Shown piece after piece: positions 53,035 through 64,000 of a stretch of DNA of 64,000 nt (its first letter is position 1; each line of letters begins with the position of its first letter). Position numbers and translations under genes: made by a program. This DNA is from Ficedula albicollis. Taxonomy: Eukaryota; Chordata; Aves; Passeriformes; Muscicapidae. Under the pieces are notes generated by a model. It ran no database searches, was not told the DNA's origin, and saw nothing but the letters and a program-made list of their open reading frames with translations. The stretch spans positions 13,777,562 through 13,841,561 of the forward strand of contig NC_021674.1 in the NCBI RefSeq assembly GCF_000247815.1, read 5' to 3'.

Positions 53035-54220
53035 TAAATATCCTTACTGCTGAAAGCTTTTCCTAATATCCACTCATGCTGTAGTTGAACTTCATTAGCT
53101 TTTTACTGTCTTCCTTTGTCATGTGTAAGAGCTTTTTACCGTGTTCTTTGCATAGATGAACACTGTTCTATGCTGTCCCTTAGCATTTTCCCTAAATCAA
53201 ACTTTTTGCCCAATATTTTGCAGAAAACTGGTACCTTTTTGTCACACTCTGCTTCTCTCCAAGTGTTCATACCTGCCCAGCAGCTTGCTGGCCAAAACTG
53301 AATGCACCGTTCTCACACAGTCCTTGCAAGCCCCAAGGGGAGGGGAAGGATTAGCTTATGTAATGGCTTTACTAATGTACAACTTTCCAGTGTTCTCTTA
53401 TCTAATACATTTGCAGGCCTCTCAATTTAACACATGTCCTATATTTTATCGTCTGGGTCAGGAACAAATCATGGAGAGACTGCATCTTTCCACAGAGAAG
53501 CATTGCATGGGATTGTACTCTGGCAGAATATGCTCTCCAGATGTTTTTCAGGACACTTTGGATTCCATTCTCTAGTTTCTTTTATTCTGTATTTCTTAGG
53601 TTTCTTATGAGGGTGTTATAGGAGATAAGACCTTACCCAAGTCAAGATATTTATTGTAACACCTCTCTAAATGCAAGCTGTTTTCTCTGCCAAGGAAAGC
53701 AACCAATTGATCTTACAGCATTTGTTGCTAGTAACTACTTATTATTGGCTGTTTCTAGTCTTTCCTATTTTTCTTTTAATTGCTTATACATTCTTCAACT
53801 GAGTTTTTTTTCACTATTCCATCAAGAGCTGAAATTGTGTAGTCTGTAATATTCTCTTTTCTACTTTATGGTAAAGGAGCATTGTTTTTATCCCTCTGCA
53901 GCCTTTCGGGTCTCCACTCATTTTTCAGAAATTCTCAAAGATAACCACTAGGAAATCTGAGACTACTTTAGCCAGTTCTACAAAAGTATTTTACAAGAAA
54001 TTTAATCAGACCCAGCCACTTGGAAAACATCTAGCTTATCTTTATCTAAGTGTTCATGGCACTGCTCTGAGAGATCATTCATCCTTATCTATAGGTGTTT
54101 AAATAAGTAAGCACCTTAATTACAGCTGACCTTTTTAATAAAGAATGAAATGAAAAAGGCACTGATGTTGAGATTAAGTTCACCATCTCGGCTTTCTCTC
54201 TTACTTCTTAAGCCTATGTT
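53035..54220 (-). mobile_element. Ancient CR1-type LINE relic, minus strand
   Basis: Old amniote-type CR1 read on the minus strand. From low to high coordinate, 53035-53300 resembles the end of ORF2 and 3' region, for example the pattern GTTCTATGCTGTCCCTTAGC then a TTTTTGCCCAATATTTTGCA block. About 53600-54100 resembles the reverse transcriptase core: on the minus strand 53620-53649 reads YLDLGKVLSP, corresponding to the YLDFSKAFDT motif. About 53925-54040 and 54130-54200 match the more N-terminal part, including the block before the polymerase core. The middle (53300-53590) is shorter than in a complete element, so there is an internal deletion or two copies lie side by side. Stops and frameshifts throughout. 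The 139-codon plus-strand open frame at 53156-53575 is antisense noise. Confidence 0.75.
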
Positions 54221-55059
54221 ATGCTAACAACTGTATTGTCCATAAAGCAAAGAGGAAAAAAGGACCTCAGAAACTTTCCAGACTCCATGAACCTGTGGCA
54301 ATTAAAAACCCATCCTATCACAGTTTGGATCAAATTTTGCTGGAGGCATAACAAATATGGCTGGGATGTGTTCAAGTACTTTGTAATATTTTGAGTCATC
54401 CTTGACAGGAAGGGTAAAAGGGCAATATGGGAATATTTGCAAAGTGTCAGTTGTGTCCCCAGCGGTGCATGCGTAACATGAGATTTGGCACCAGACTCCA
54501 AAGTCTCAGCTGCAAATGGCTCTAAAAAACCCTGTAGTCTACCTCGAACAAAAAAAGTAATCTCTTTTTTATGCCATCTTTTTAAAGGTTTTTCATGTCA
54601 TGCTCTGACATAAGAGAACATTAGCTACAATAGAGAATATCGGTAAGTCTGAGTCCTGGGTGGGAGTATGATAGGAGCATAAAACAAGACTCCATAAATC
54701 TTAAATGTTTTGGCAAATGAAAATCAGCACTCGCAAACTCTGTAGTTCACTGGACAAGCAGCATGCAACAAGGGCTTATTCTGATGCACTTTCAGTGCCA
54801 CATCCATTATTTTTTCCTTTCACATCCACACTGCTCTCCAAATATAGATTTTGATAAAAGTCTAAATGAGTGTGAATTCTACCATTTACAGAAAGGCCAA
54901 GAAATGCAACAGCTTTGTTTCTGACTCATGCATGGATATGTCTTTTATTGCCAAGGGTAAGGTATGTGGTCATCAGGTCAAATGGGAAAATCTCACAGGA
55001 TTTGTGTAATACCAGCGGAAAACAGCACAAAGGGCAAGTATTAGCTCTGACACTTCTTT
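54221..55059. other. Unique non-coding DNA
   Basis: No gene or repeat family recognised. It may include the further decayed 5' continuation of the neighbouring minus-strand CR1, but I cannot follow it. Confidence 0.55.
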
Positions 55060-55366
<307 letters not shown>

Positions 55367-56235
55367 GGCTGCAAAGGCCTTGAATATGACTTTATCACCT
55401 TGAATAGCTCCTTCGGGAGTCTGGACTTTTTAGGAGGCTGCAAGAAAGCTGCAAGCACTCAAGGAATTGACAGCAATGTAACACTTGGGACTTTACTGCA
55501 TTGGTGCTGAACCAATAATTTTAAATTTTATCTTTCTGGAATTGCTATTGTGCAAAATAAGAAAGATGCTTAAAAACACATATACATGTATGCGTGGGGA
55601 GAAATCCCATTTCTGCTGAACTCCCTAATCTCTTGTCCCTTCTGGAAAAACAGATTTTAGGGAAGGAATGTTCAAAGGCATCTTCCTGTAGTGATATCTG
55701 TTGTCAGGGAGAAGAGAACAGGACGAGATTTCCCTCAAAATCTCATGATGTAGGACGCTGAGAAGGCTGAATTTCAAACCTGGTGGATGCCCTGAGTCTC
55801 TGGCTGCCCAGAGAATGATGATGCTTTGGTCTTCTCTGCCTCCTGCCCCGCAGCTGCTGCATCCTCCTGGTGGTCTAACTCCAACACACCTGTAGGATTG
55901 GGGGCCACTCAGCCCTGGCTCACTCCTTGCCTTTTGTAAGGCATGGAACAGCTGAGGGGGAGGGAAAAATTTAAAAGTAATTGTGCAATCAGTATTCCTG
56001 CCATCTGTAAAATGTCTACTGATGTGCCAGATGGGAAAATATTAGTTAAACTTACAGTAACTTAATTAAATTAGAATGAACTTTTGAAAATTACAAAGTG
56101 ATAGTGAAAGGTGGTCCTGAAGAAGCTAGCAAGAGGCCATGCTGAAAAGGGAACTCTTAGAAAGGGTCTAGCAAAGTACAGCTATCAGATTATGGCATAA
56201 TAATCCAAGAAATAAATAAATTATCATAATAATGA
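55367..56235. other. Unique non-coding DNA
   Basis: No gene or repeat family recognised. The last 200 bp (about 56040-56235) may be the decayed 5' continuation of the CR1 that follows. Confidence 0.55.
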
Positions 56236-56870
56236 TTTAATATTTCCATCAATGGCCTCAGTACCAAAAGGTAGGAGAGAATTAATGATTTTTTTTTTCT
56301 GGTGGTGCAGATGTGGGACATATTAACAATAAAAATGGGAATTACCATATTATATAGAAATAATTAGATGACCTTGAGATCAGGAACCATTTAAGTGTGA
56401 TGGAACATTATAGTACAAAATGCAAAGATATGCACTTTGGGACCATGAACAAGAATTTCAGGCATTAACTGGTGCTTGAGCTGGGAGCAGAGAGGAAGCC
56501 AGGTCACGTGTTTTAGTCAGCTGCAGAGATGTAGTTATGAAAAAGCTCATTGGGATCATATGGTATTAAATTCTTCCTTTAGTGCAGTGACTTCCATGCT
56601 GTGTACAAGGCTCCAGACTGTATCTGAAATGCTGTGTGCATCTCTTTGTATAATCTCACAAAAATTAATTTAAGATGGAATGAGTGAGACGGGCGCAATG
56701 GTCTTAGCAGGAGAACTTATGAAAGGAAATCAAAAGTGTGGTTTCTTCAGGTGAGGAAAAACAAAGGTTGGGAGAGGATATGAGTAATATCTACAGATTT
56801 ACCAGAGGAGGGGACACTAAAGGAGGGAGAAGGAGAGGAAAAGAGCTCTTCGAGCAGAAATTACTGTGTT
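56236..56870 (+). mobile_element. Ancient CR1-type LINE relic, plus strand
   Basis: Old amniote-type CR1, plus strand, covering the end of the reverse transcriptase and the downstream part of ORF2. NISINGL at 56239-56259 corresponds to the NIFINDL motif. The frame starting at 56367 stays open for about 33 codons, reads DDLEIRNHLS and STKCKDMHFG, and aligns with the family DDLENW...STKCKVMHLG stretch. Further on, GAAAAAGCTCATTGGGATC (about 56538) and CTGTGTGCATCTCTTTGTAT (about 56631) follow the order of the family, and the segment near 56770-56860 corresponds to the part that precedes the ORF2 end. Frameshifts and stops separate the blocks, so it is dead. Its 3' UTR is not recognisable. Confidence 0.8.
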
Positions 56871-59800
56871 AACAAAACAGCATTTTCATATGTAAAGACA
56901 GGCAGAGCATTTAGGAGTTTTCCCATAGTACAGATAGCATGACTCTTGCAACTTGTTTTTAGGATAGGGATTGATGAGTTTTAATTGATGAGTTTATGAA
57001 ACCATGTTACCTATGACAGCAGAAGGCTTCAGGCAGATACTCATCTCACTCCTGTGCTCAAAGCTTCATTGTGGAGATCCCCATTCTCTCCTCCACCCTG
57101 CTCCTCCTCTCTTTTTGTTCCTTCCTGCTTGCTCCCATCTCCAAAACTGCCCAGATATATCTTATTTATTTTATTTGCATCACTTACTCTGAACATGGTT
57201 CAATGACTTTTTTCCTGAGATATACTTGGCTTAGAGAGGGGACAAAGATTCCTGCACTTCACTCAGCCCTGCAGACACATGCAAGAGCTGTACTCACTGT
57301 GTCCCCTGCTTTTCTGATAGAAAATAAATTCTCCTTCACACTGGGTCTAGCTTTTCAGTTCACAGACAAGAGGAGGGAGATGAGCTGAATGTTTGAAGCA
57401 GAATTTAGAAATCATACTATTCAATTACTAGGAACTCTGATTTTTTTGCCTAACATCAGAGAAAATCTCCTTGTTTTAAAATTCAAATAGGTCCATAAAG
57501 TAGTTACTGTTTTCCTGGCCATACAGAGTATGCTGCCATATGTTCACAGTCAGAAATGGCATGAGGTACTAGTCATAATGGCTTTTATTTATGACAGATT
57601 CTGGGATCCAGGGCTCTAGCTATAATGGCTCAGCAGGTTTCCACAGCTCAGCTGTGAGTAGACCTAATTCTGATTCATTCAGACTGTTCCTTCAGTCAGT
57701 AGCAAATAGAAAAGATACTGCTGATAAATTGCAGACAGAAAAAATTTTAAATCAATATAACAATTATAGTTGATCCAATCAGAAACAAGTGGAGAAATTA
57801 AGAGAAGTTCAAGAAAGAACAAGGAGATAAAATCCACTGTGATTAGTACGAAGTGTGTAGTGCTTATCACAAGATTCAGACACTTTGATATTATGCAGCA
57901 GAATAAAGAATACAGGAAAAAATGCTGCTGAGGAGGAAACTATGTCCACTCAAGGATAAGTGTTTTGCAGAGGCAGGAGTGGTTTAAAAAAGTACTACCT
58001 ATGGCATCATATTCAGCTGCCTTACACCACTTTTCCCTTTTCCACTGTTGCTCCTATGGTATTTTTTTCAGTCAATTGCCAGCTCAGTAGTCAATAAATT
58101 GCCAACCCAGTAGTTAAAAAGGTAGAGATTACTACGAGGTTTAGCTCTGCCCAAAAGGAGCATCTGCTGCATGCTTGCAGGTTGCAGAATGCAGAGCAAC
58201 CCATTCGGTGCTGTGCTGGAATGGCCAGCAGCCCTTGCGACGTTCATGATCTCTACAGGGGCAAAAGAGTATTTGTTGTTTCAGCCAAGGATTTAGCAAG
58301 TCCTTTTTAAAATTTACTGTCACTTTGCAGGAAGAACTGCAGCCTCTCAGGAGTTATGGGTAGGGGAAATGAGGAGCTCTGTTGTACGATGTGATGGCAT
58401 CCCCATCAGCAGGGCAAAGGCTTGAGGAATGGTGGGAGAAAATTGTGCTGAAGGGAAGAGTATGTTTCCCCTTGAATTCTTTCTCATAAAGATTTAAAAA
58501 CTAGCATATTTGTAATATGTCTAACATGATCTTACCCATATCCAACCCTTCTTGACTGCAGTTATGTTTACTTGAATAATTTTTACCTAGCAGAGGGGAA
58601 ATCACAGCTTACCAGCAGCTACCTGCCCAGAAACCCTGTGAATTTGCTGGGATCTATAGGAACCAAGAAGTTGAAATGGCTCCCAAGAATATGCTGCCCA
58701 CATCTTTGTCCCTGTCCTGTCTCTTCTGTTCCTTGTTTCTGCTTGGTTCCTGTCTGTCAGAAGGAAGGATTAGCCCTTGCCTGGCACTAGTCTGAGGCCT
58801 CTAGGCAAACTCACAGGTTACTTCTGGGCTGAACCCCAAGTGTCAGGGGTTTGTGATGAGCCAGGGTGTAGTTCCCAGCTGCACTTGCCTGTGCAGGTGA
58901 AGCCATAATGTGCTTGTCATTCTGAGCTGCTAAACTCAAAAAGTGCTACCTTAGCACTCAGGTGGATGCAGACCTTTCTCTTCCCACTCCGGTCTAAGCG
59001 AAAGCACTCAGTTTAAGATGTCTTCTCCAGGACCCTGATCCAGGGGAAGCCTGGTGGAAGTCAGACTATGTTTCTTGCTCCCTCCATTGAGTAAACTGGG
59101 ATCCAGTCACCCACCTTGCACACAGCTTGACTTCCTGCTGGGGCAAGACTGGGTGTGCAGTGTCCCTTTCCCACAATGACTTCCAAGGTGGGGGGAAACA
59201 GAGAACAAGTGCATGAGAGTGCACTCTACTGGTCCAAAATAGCTCCTCTGAGCTCAGGGGTGGCTGTTGATAGCCCCTGACTGCTGGACACTGGCTGTTA
59301 ATACTGTAGGTCCTCACTTCTCAAATTGGTATTTGAGCAGGCATAGTAAAGCAGGCAGATATTCATCCCTTCTTCTCACACAGACCTGTGTGCTGTAGAT
59401 GGTTTGATACTGACAGTTTTCCCTGCCGGTCACTCCAGAGGGTAATTAATAGCCAGGATGCCAGTTTGACTCTGATCTACTGCAGGGATTGCTTAAATAA
59501 TAAATTGTCCCTTCCTTGGATTTTGCAAAAAGGCCAGAATTGCTATTGAATGTGAAATACTGTGTCTTTTCAATGGACACTTGAATTTAGCTGACTCTAC
59601 CTGACATGGCACTTTACCATAATCCAGACGTAATAGCCAGGAATTAATTTTGTCTGTGCTCTCTGCCATGTAAAAGTAAACCTTGACAAGTCACAGATGC
59701 CTCATTCTGTAAATTCATCACTGACTTTTTGTGATACCTGAAGGGATGGAAACAAAACAGAAATATTTATGGATGTCTGAAATCTGTGTGATAGACTGGG

Positions 59801-61893
59801 ATCTATAGAGTCATTGCTTCCCTGCAGGAAATGTCCCATTTCCCGATAGCAGCAGCCAAGTGCAGTTGAATGCAATTTGTGTAAGAAAGAAAAAAATAAT
59901 AATCTGTAGGACATATGCAGATGTTTAGGCTAAATTCTGATGCAATATTACTGTGGCCTTTTTTTCCCAGTCTACCAGTGGAGAAGCATATACCCTCTAA
60001 TTTCAAAAGCAGAACTAGGTCTCATGGAAGTCTGCATCTTTATTGCAGTATAACTCATGTTGTAGGATCTTCTGCCAATCTATCAACACAAACAATAAGA
60101 TTATCAAATATAGTGTGGTTTTTTTCCTGCCTCTTGAAAATAATTGAAATAAGGATTAGCTTTATTACCTTTTTCTTCCATTAAGAAAATGGAGAAAAAA
60201 AATGACTCCTATCTAAAAGTCTAGTATTTCTTAATTTGTACTTATATTCACAGAACTAAGTGACGCACACCCTGGACTGGGTTATTCCTCACAGGAATAC
60301 AGCAGGTGCCATTTCCATGTATTCTGCAGGCACTATTCCTTGAATTTTTGGAAACGAGGGATTCCTCTTCATCCGCCTCCAGGTGTCAGCTCCTCCAAGA
60401 GGGAAGAGATAGAAAAGCAGTGATGGAGACTTGGCTCCCAATGCTTGCCAAGCAGACAGAAAGGAGCAGGATGCACCTCCTTTGCTCCAGGAAAAGCTGT
60501 CAGGCAAGGCTGCCTTCAGACAGGAGCTGTACCAGGACTACCCCGGGACCAAAGAGGTTTTTTTGGGGGTTTTGTTGTTGTAGTTTTTGGGGTTTTTTGT
60601 CCCACACTGTGGGCTGCAATGTGAAAGCTATACCCAGGGCTCAATCTGCTTACTTCAAACATCCAATATCCTCACTGCTTTGCCAGGGAGGATTATACAT
60701 TTTTCACAAAGTGAGCAAGTATGCTTTCAGAGAAAAAATATTTCCATGGCTACAGATCCTTCTCAGGCCATAGAATTGCTTATGCAACTCAGTTAGCACA
60801 GAGCTAATGAAATGAGAGGAAGTAATTAAATGAAAGGATGGCTGGGCTTTTGATGTCAAATTTCTGTTTTACACCTGAGACCCTTGGGAAATCTCTCAGG
60901 TGGCTAGGAATGCTGTCAAAGTTTGTACTTTGCATGAAGATTACACTCCATTTTTGATCCTGTGGGTTTTCGCTGCTGCATTGTGCAAGGAAGTGGCCCT
61001 TGTGCAGTTTTGTAATTGCAGTTAGTCCATATGGTGTTGTGCACTCCTCTCACATGGAAGGAAACATACCTGTTATGCAAACAGAAGTTTGACTCACGTT
61101 GCTAGTATGGGTATGAAAGTGTAAAATTGTAGAGGATCTGAACAGCACTAAAATACCAAAAGGCATTTATCTCCTTGTGCAATACTTTTGCAATCTGAAG
61201 TACTGGAATCAAGATCTCCCTGGCACCAACAGAAGATGATGGTGCAGGGAATATCTGGCAGATAGTTTTTGCCTGTAGGGCACATCCTCTTGATGTCTAG
61301 ATTTTCGTATTTTCTCTGAGATTTTCTGCAATATGGATCATACAACTTCCTTTTTTCTCCCCAAGCTAAATTGTAGCTTATTAGTAGGTAAAGTATACCA
61401 GGTCAATATAAAGGACTATGAGACTGTAAGTGGGCTTTTAAGTGTCAAATTCTTGTATTTGGTTTATCTTTTATCACTTTTTTAATCACTTTCACAGCCA
61501 TGCAGACTAGGTAAGTAGCAGGAATTGCTCAGAATTTCTGTTAATCTTTAAAACCCTGTCAAATACTTTTTAAATACCTCTGATCATTTCCCTTAATCCT
61601 GCCATTGTAATGAACCTAACATGATTCTCCATTTAATTTAATGAGGTGAAGGCATGTCTTAAGGATTAGATATTAGTGTGACATATATTTGTAAGTTTAA
61701 AAATATCTGGCAAGCTAGAATGAAATTGTGTTAATGGAAGGACAGCTTCAGTAAAGATAAAATGAAAGACTCTTCCTAATGGTGTACGCACCAAAAGAGA
61801 TGGAAAAGACATTTCACCAACATTTTCTAAGTACAAATAAGTAAATGTGGCAATATTAATTTGTGGGAAAGGACGTGATTAGTACCCTTTGAC
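56871..61893. other. Unique non-coding DNA
   Basis: No gene recognised. Open frames reach 155 codons (60306-60773, plus) without a recognisable domain. An imperfect 23-bp-period repeat (ATTGCCAGCTCAGTAG and ATTGCCAACCCAGTAG) lies at 58075-58113, a 14-bp-period repeat at 56970-56995, and a G/T-rich low-complexity stretch at about 60557-60600. Confidence 0.6.
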
Positions 61894-62649
<756 letters not shown>

Positions 62650-64000
62650 TGAGTCTATTGTACCCTCTTTATATGACTGTGAAGAGCTTCCAGTCATATT
62701 GTAAAGATTTCTAGGGGCCAATTTGAAAGAGGTTGCACTATGAGTGTTAAGTTGACAGGCTCACATCCTCTCCTTGATGTGAAGTACTAAGTTCATGAAG
62801 ATGTCAATGTCTTGCCTTGCCAAATCTCCCAGCTGGAGAGTAATACTGCATAATAGTCAATGAGACTACAGATCCAACATTATCAGTCCAACCATTGCAG
62901 GGTTTCGCAGGGGAAACCACAGCACAAGAAAGTAATTTTCAGATAAGTTACATTCAGTGGCATTATCAGAATTGATTTCACATCGCTGGGCAGATGCTCA
63001 AAATTCACGCTTGCTCTTTCAAGTCCAATAATGTTCCTGGTAACATTCACTGGAAGCTTTGCCTGGGCTGGCAAAAAAATCATGAACTCAAAGCAATTTC
63101 AGGCTGTTTCAGGAGATGTGCATATATTAGCACATAGGAGTAGCGTATCTATCTACATTTCACTTCTAACATTCTAACATTCTCCTGGTTTTCTAACATT
63201 AGTCTGAGCTGTGATCAGCAGGGGTTATCTGAATTGAAGCCTCCTTGATTAAAATGAGTGAGGAAAGATGGGCCAGGCACTACTGTAATTCAAAAGCTCT
63301 TGACACCTGGTCTGAAAGTGTCTCCTCCCTTCTACGTCTGAGTAAAACATAGTCTGAGCCAGGAAACATTGTGAAGTCAAGGCACATGATGGGATTCAGT
63401 CTTTTCCCCCAAAAGAGCCCATGAAATTAGTGGGACAATATGGAAGTGACAACTGAAAGGGTATAGAGCTTATGTAATTGTATTTACTTGGGATGGGATG
63501 TCTTTAATTTGGAGGGCTGCTTTCGAGATGTGCTCTGAAGCTGTGCTGATTGTGGATAGGAGCCCTCACCCTCACTTCTATACTCACTTCTATACATCAA
63601 TCAATCAACACCAGCTAAAAGAGCTGTGCCTCTGAATGCTAACCAGCTGGGGGTTTTTTACTTGACAGTGAGGGTGTTTTCTGTATGAAACTTTTGCCAT
63701 TGTTTTTAATTTGTACTTGTTACAATGCATATTCTTCTGAAGTGCATGCCTCACAATAGGCAGCTTGAAAGCTGTCACCAGGCTTGCCTCTCTCTGAGGT
63801 GCTGTCTGCTAAACAGAGGAAATTGTCCAGCTTGTCAGTGCCAAGGTAATAAAACAATGTAGGTAAAATCCAGTGTGTGACTTTGTCTCCCTTGGGTAGT
63901 GACCTTAAAATGTTTGATCTGTTCCATGTCATATTCATATCTAGAAAGAAGGCTTCAACTGCTGCAGTGTAACTCTGTTTTATCCTTTATCCTAGAAAGA
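62650..64000. other. Unique non-coding DNA
   Basis: No gene or repeat family recognised. A 12-bp tandem repeat is listed separately, and a short recurring TTCTAACATT word lies at about 63165-63200. Confidence 0.6.
63571..63594. repeat. 12-bp tandem repeat, two copies
   Basis: CTCACTTCTATA occurs twice head to tail at 63571-63582 and 63583-63594, followed by a short ATCA-type run. Confidence 0.85.

Noticed and set aside
53156..53575. 139-codon plus-strand open frame
   Set aside because: It is antisense to a decayed CR1 element.

Overview
This is a stretch of vertebrate nuclear DNA, almost certainly from a bird. The evidence is several CR1 LINE copies with avian-type 3' ends. One ends in two copies of the 8-mer ATTCTATG, and another (minus strand) preserves the last 284 bp of a CR1 3' region. 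LTR-like sequence in two blocks, both with minus-strand AATAAA signals, suggests a songbird or close relative, but the species cannot be named from sequence alone. I find no protein-coding gene, tRNA, rRNA or CRISPR array that I can support. Open reading frames are short, lack recognisable domains, and often lie inside or antisense to repeats. The window reads as intergenic DNA or the inside of a very large intron.

Layout. 1-5.6 kb is unique non-coding DNA. 5.6-7.0 kb is a decayed plus-strand CR1 with reverse transcriptase remnants, an interruption and a 3' deletion. 7-11 kb is unique. 11.1-14.4 kb is rearranged: a 66-bp tandem duplication, an LTR-like block (about 12.3-13.6 kb) holding a perfect 240-bp tandem duplication, a GC/CpG-rich patch, and a 125-bp-period duplication. 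14.4-24.5 kb is unique. 24.49-24.77 kb is a minus-strand CR1 3' end. About 27.0-28.4 kb is a second LTR-like block with a 162-bp tandem duplication, followed by a possible plus-strand LTR to about 29 kb. 29-39.6 kb is unique. 39.58-40.72 kb is a 568-bp tandem duplication with three mismatches. Smaller duplications lie at 45.75 kb (46 bp) and 48.83 kb (68 bp). CR1 relics follow at 49.3 kb, 52.4 kb, 53.0-54.2 kb (ancient type, minus) and 56.2-56.9 kb (ancient type, plus). Two giant G homopolymers, 260 bp at 55.1 kb and 714 bp at 61.9 kb, are the most conspicuous objects.

The two strongest patterns are these. First, both G runs sit between direct copies of their own flank (A23 on both sides; T12-14 plus GTGGCAGC on both sides), which points to one shared mechanism, most likely artefactual gap filling. 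Second, there is a series of near-identical head-to-tail duplications with units from 12 to 568 bp, either recent real tandem duplications or unmerged haplotype or contig ends. I found no credible new gene system. The biologically interesting leads are the ancient CR1 relics with still-readable reverse transcriptase stretches, a few AT-rich segments resembling conserved non-coding elements, and an RFX-like X-box motif.
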